A stretch of 13,229 nt of DNA. Source: Elusimicrobia bacterium RIFCSPLOWO2_01_FULL_54_10. GTDB taxonomy: Bacteria > Elusimicrobiota > Elusimicrobia > 2-02-FULL-39-32. The notes under the pieces are model-generated. The model saw nothing but the letters and a program-made list of their open reading frames with translations. It had not been told where the DNA came from and did not search any database. Positions within the stretch are counted from its first letter, which is position 1; each line of letters starts with the position of its first letter. The stretch spans positions 10,475 through 23,703 of the forward strand of contig MGUQ01000004.1 in NCBI GenBank assembly GCA_001799975.1. The letters run 5' to 3'. Below, one piece after another: positions 12,347 through 13,229 of the stretch. The position numbers were made by a program, and so were the translations under genes.

Positions 12347-13229
12347 ATGAAAAAAATGATCCGTCTGGACCAAATAACCCGCAAAGGCAACGCCTTAGTT
12401 TACAATTTCAGCTCCTCCCTGGATGTGTTCAACAAACATGAGTTTTTCATTGAATATAAAAAGGACATCCCGGAGCCTCTTGAAAGCATCAGCGCGATTC
12501 CTTTTGCCGCGCTCATGATGCCCATCGCCTGGGCGAGCGGAGCGGATCTGGATATCCCTTCCCTGGACCACAAATATGTCCAATCCCTGGAAACCGTCAG
12601 CGGTTACTGGAAAAAATGCTATGGACACCGCTGGCCTTTCACGACCAAACTCCTGACCCGGCCGGTGGTCAACCCAACCTTCCCGGTGGACAAGGTTGGA
12701 CAGCTCTACGGCAGCGGGCTTGACTCTTTGGCCACCTTTCTCCATCACCGAGAGCTTGAACCCGAGCTTTTCACGGTCATCGGAGCTGAGTTCTCCTTGT
12801 CACAAAACGACTTTGCCGCCGCCAGCAAACAAAAATTAAACGACAAGTTCGCCGCATCTCAAGGGGTGAACGTCACGGCGATCTATACGGACGCGGGCGA
12901 GGTTTTAAATACCGCCAAATTAAAGCGGTTCGCAAGCAATTGGTATGGAGGCGTTCAGCACGGGCTCATGCTCACAGCCATGGTGGCTCCCGTGAGCTAC
13001 ACGTATTTAAAAACGCTTTTCATGGCCGGATGTTCCCATAAAAAGGTGGACTATGATTTTCCCTGCGGGGGAGATGTCGAGGTGGTCAAAAACCTGAATT
13101 GGGCCGGCACCCATGTGAAGGACGACTTAAATCATCTCAGCAGGTCCCGGAAATTCCAGCAGTATATCAAGGGGAAAGATGATCTTTACCGCTTCATCCG
13201 CGTCTGCTGGGTCCGGCAGGATGGGAGCA
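12347..13229 (+). CDS. PP-loop ATPase-like protein, 5' part (3' end outside window)
   Basis: The frame is open from ATG 12347 to the window edge (294 codons). AAGGAG at 12335-12340 gives a good ribosome binding site 6 nt before the ATG. GQLYGSGLDSLATFL at about residues 119-133 is a variant of the SGGxDS pyrophosphate-binding loop of N-type ATP pyrophosphatases (7-cyano-7-deazaguanine synthase, asparagine synthetase, TilS). Its first two residues read Gly-Ser rather than Ser-Gly. Later landmarks are NWYGGVQHGLMLTAMVAPV, LFMAGCSHKK and LYRFIRVCWV. From memory, proteins of this type occur in polysaccharide gene clusters and continue after 'RVCW' into a Cys-rich N-C-G-x-C-x-K-C motif, which would lie just past the window. 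Such enzymes adenylate a carboxylate or similar group before amidation, ligation or thiolation; the substrate here is unknown. It is divergent from the discoidin-domain gene. Confidence 0.7.
   Translation, partial: MKKMIRLDQITRKGNALVYNFSSSLDVFNKHEFFIEYKKDIPEPLESISAIPFAALMMPIAWASGADLDIPSLDHKYVQSLETVSGYWKKCYGHRWPFTTKLLTRPVVNPTFPVDKVGQLYGSGLDSLATFLHHRELEPELFTVIGAEFSLSQNDFAAASKQKLNDKFAASQGVNVTAIYTDAGEVLNTAKLKRFASNWYGGVQHGLMLTAMVAPVSYTYLKTLFMAGCSHKKVDYDFPCGGDVEVVKNLNWAGTHVKDDLNHLSRSRKFQQYIKGKDDLYRFIRVCWVRQDGS

Overview
The window (about 13.2 kb, moderate GC, standard stop usage with TAA, TAG and TGA all present) looks like a chromosomal cell-surface region of an uncultured, Gram-negative, didermal bacterium. 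A PorV/UPF0164-type outer-membrane barrel sits next to a giant secreted protein that ends in a 'YPNP' FlgD-Ig/type-A sorting-like domain. That pair suggests a lineage such as Omnitrophota, Elusimicrobiota or the FCB relatives. This placement is inference from gene content, not from a marker gene. No rRNA, tRNA, IS element, CRISPR array or phage gene was seen.

Layout. Positions 1-3387 (+) hold a tightly packed polysaccharide operon: the 3' part of an O-antigen ligase/polymerase-type membrane protein, a GT2 glycosyltransferase, a WecG/TagA/CpsF-type glycosyltransferase and a second GT2. Genes overlap by 4-35 nt, so they are probably translated in a coupled way. Together they fit assembly and polymerisation or transfer of a surface glycan.

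Positions 3388-3580 form a regulatory gap. From 3581 (+) a second operon encodes the PorV-like barrel, then a protein of about 1,400 residues with two seven-unit propeller-like blocks, three Ig-like domains, an FN3 domain, a ZU5-like domain and a C-terminal sorting-like domain. That last domain is cut by an in-frame TAG exactly where the family normally has Trp. The lost tail is still intact in frame up to 8792. A possible 50-residue ORF follows, then an acyltransferase-3 membrane protein (8932-9933).

Positions 9939-12134 (-) encode a secreted protein with two tandem F5/8 type C (discoidin) domains, an Ig-like domain and a conserved C-terminal domain of unknown function. It is convergent with the acyltransferase and divergent from a PP-loop ATPase-like gene (12347 to the window end, +) that the window cuts off.

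The most notable non-coding signal is a bipartite motif, CA-n-AATAATTTTAC-N7-CCATGG, found at identical spacing upstream of both the PorV operon (3481-3507) and the PP-loop gene (12271-12297). It suggests the two units share a promoter or regulator. The divergent region 12135-12346 also holds a perfect 14-bp palindrome and alternative inverted repeats. The overall theme is making, decorating and displaying surface glycans and large secreted adhesin-like proteins.
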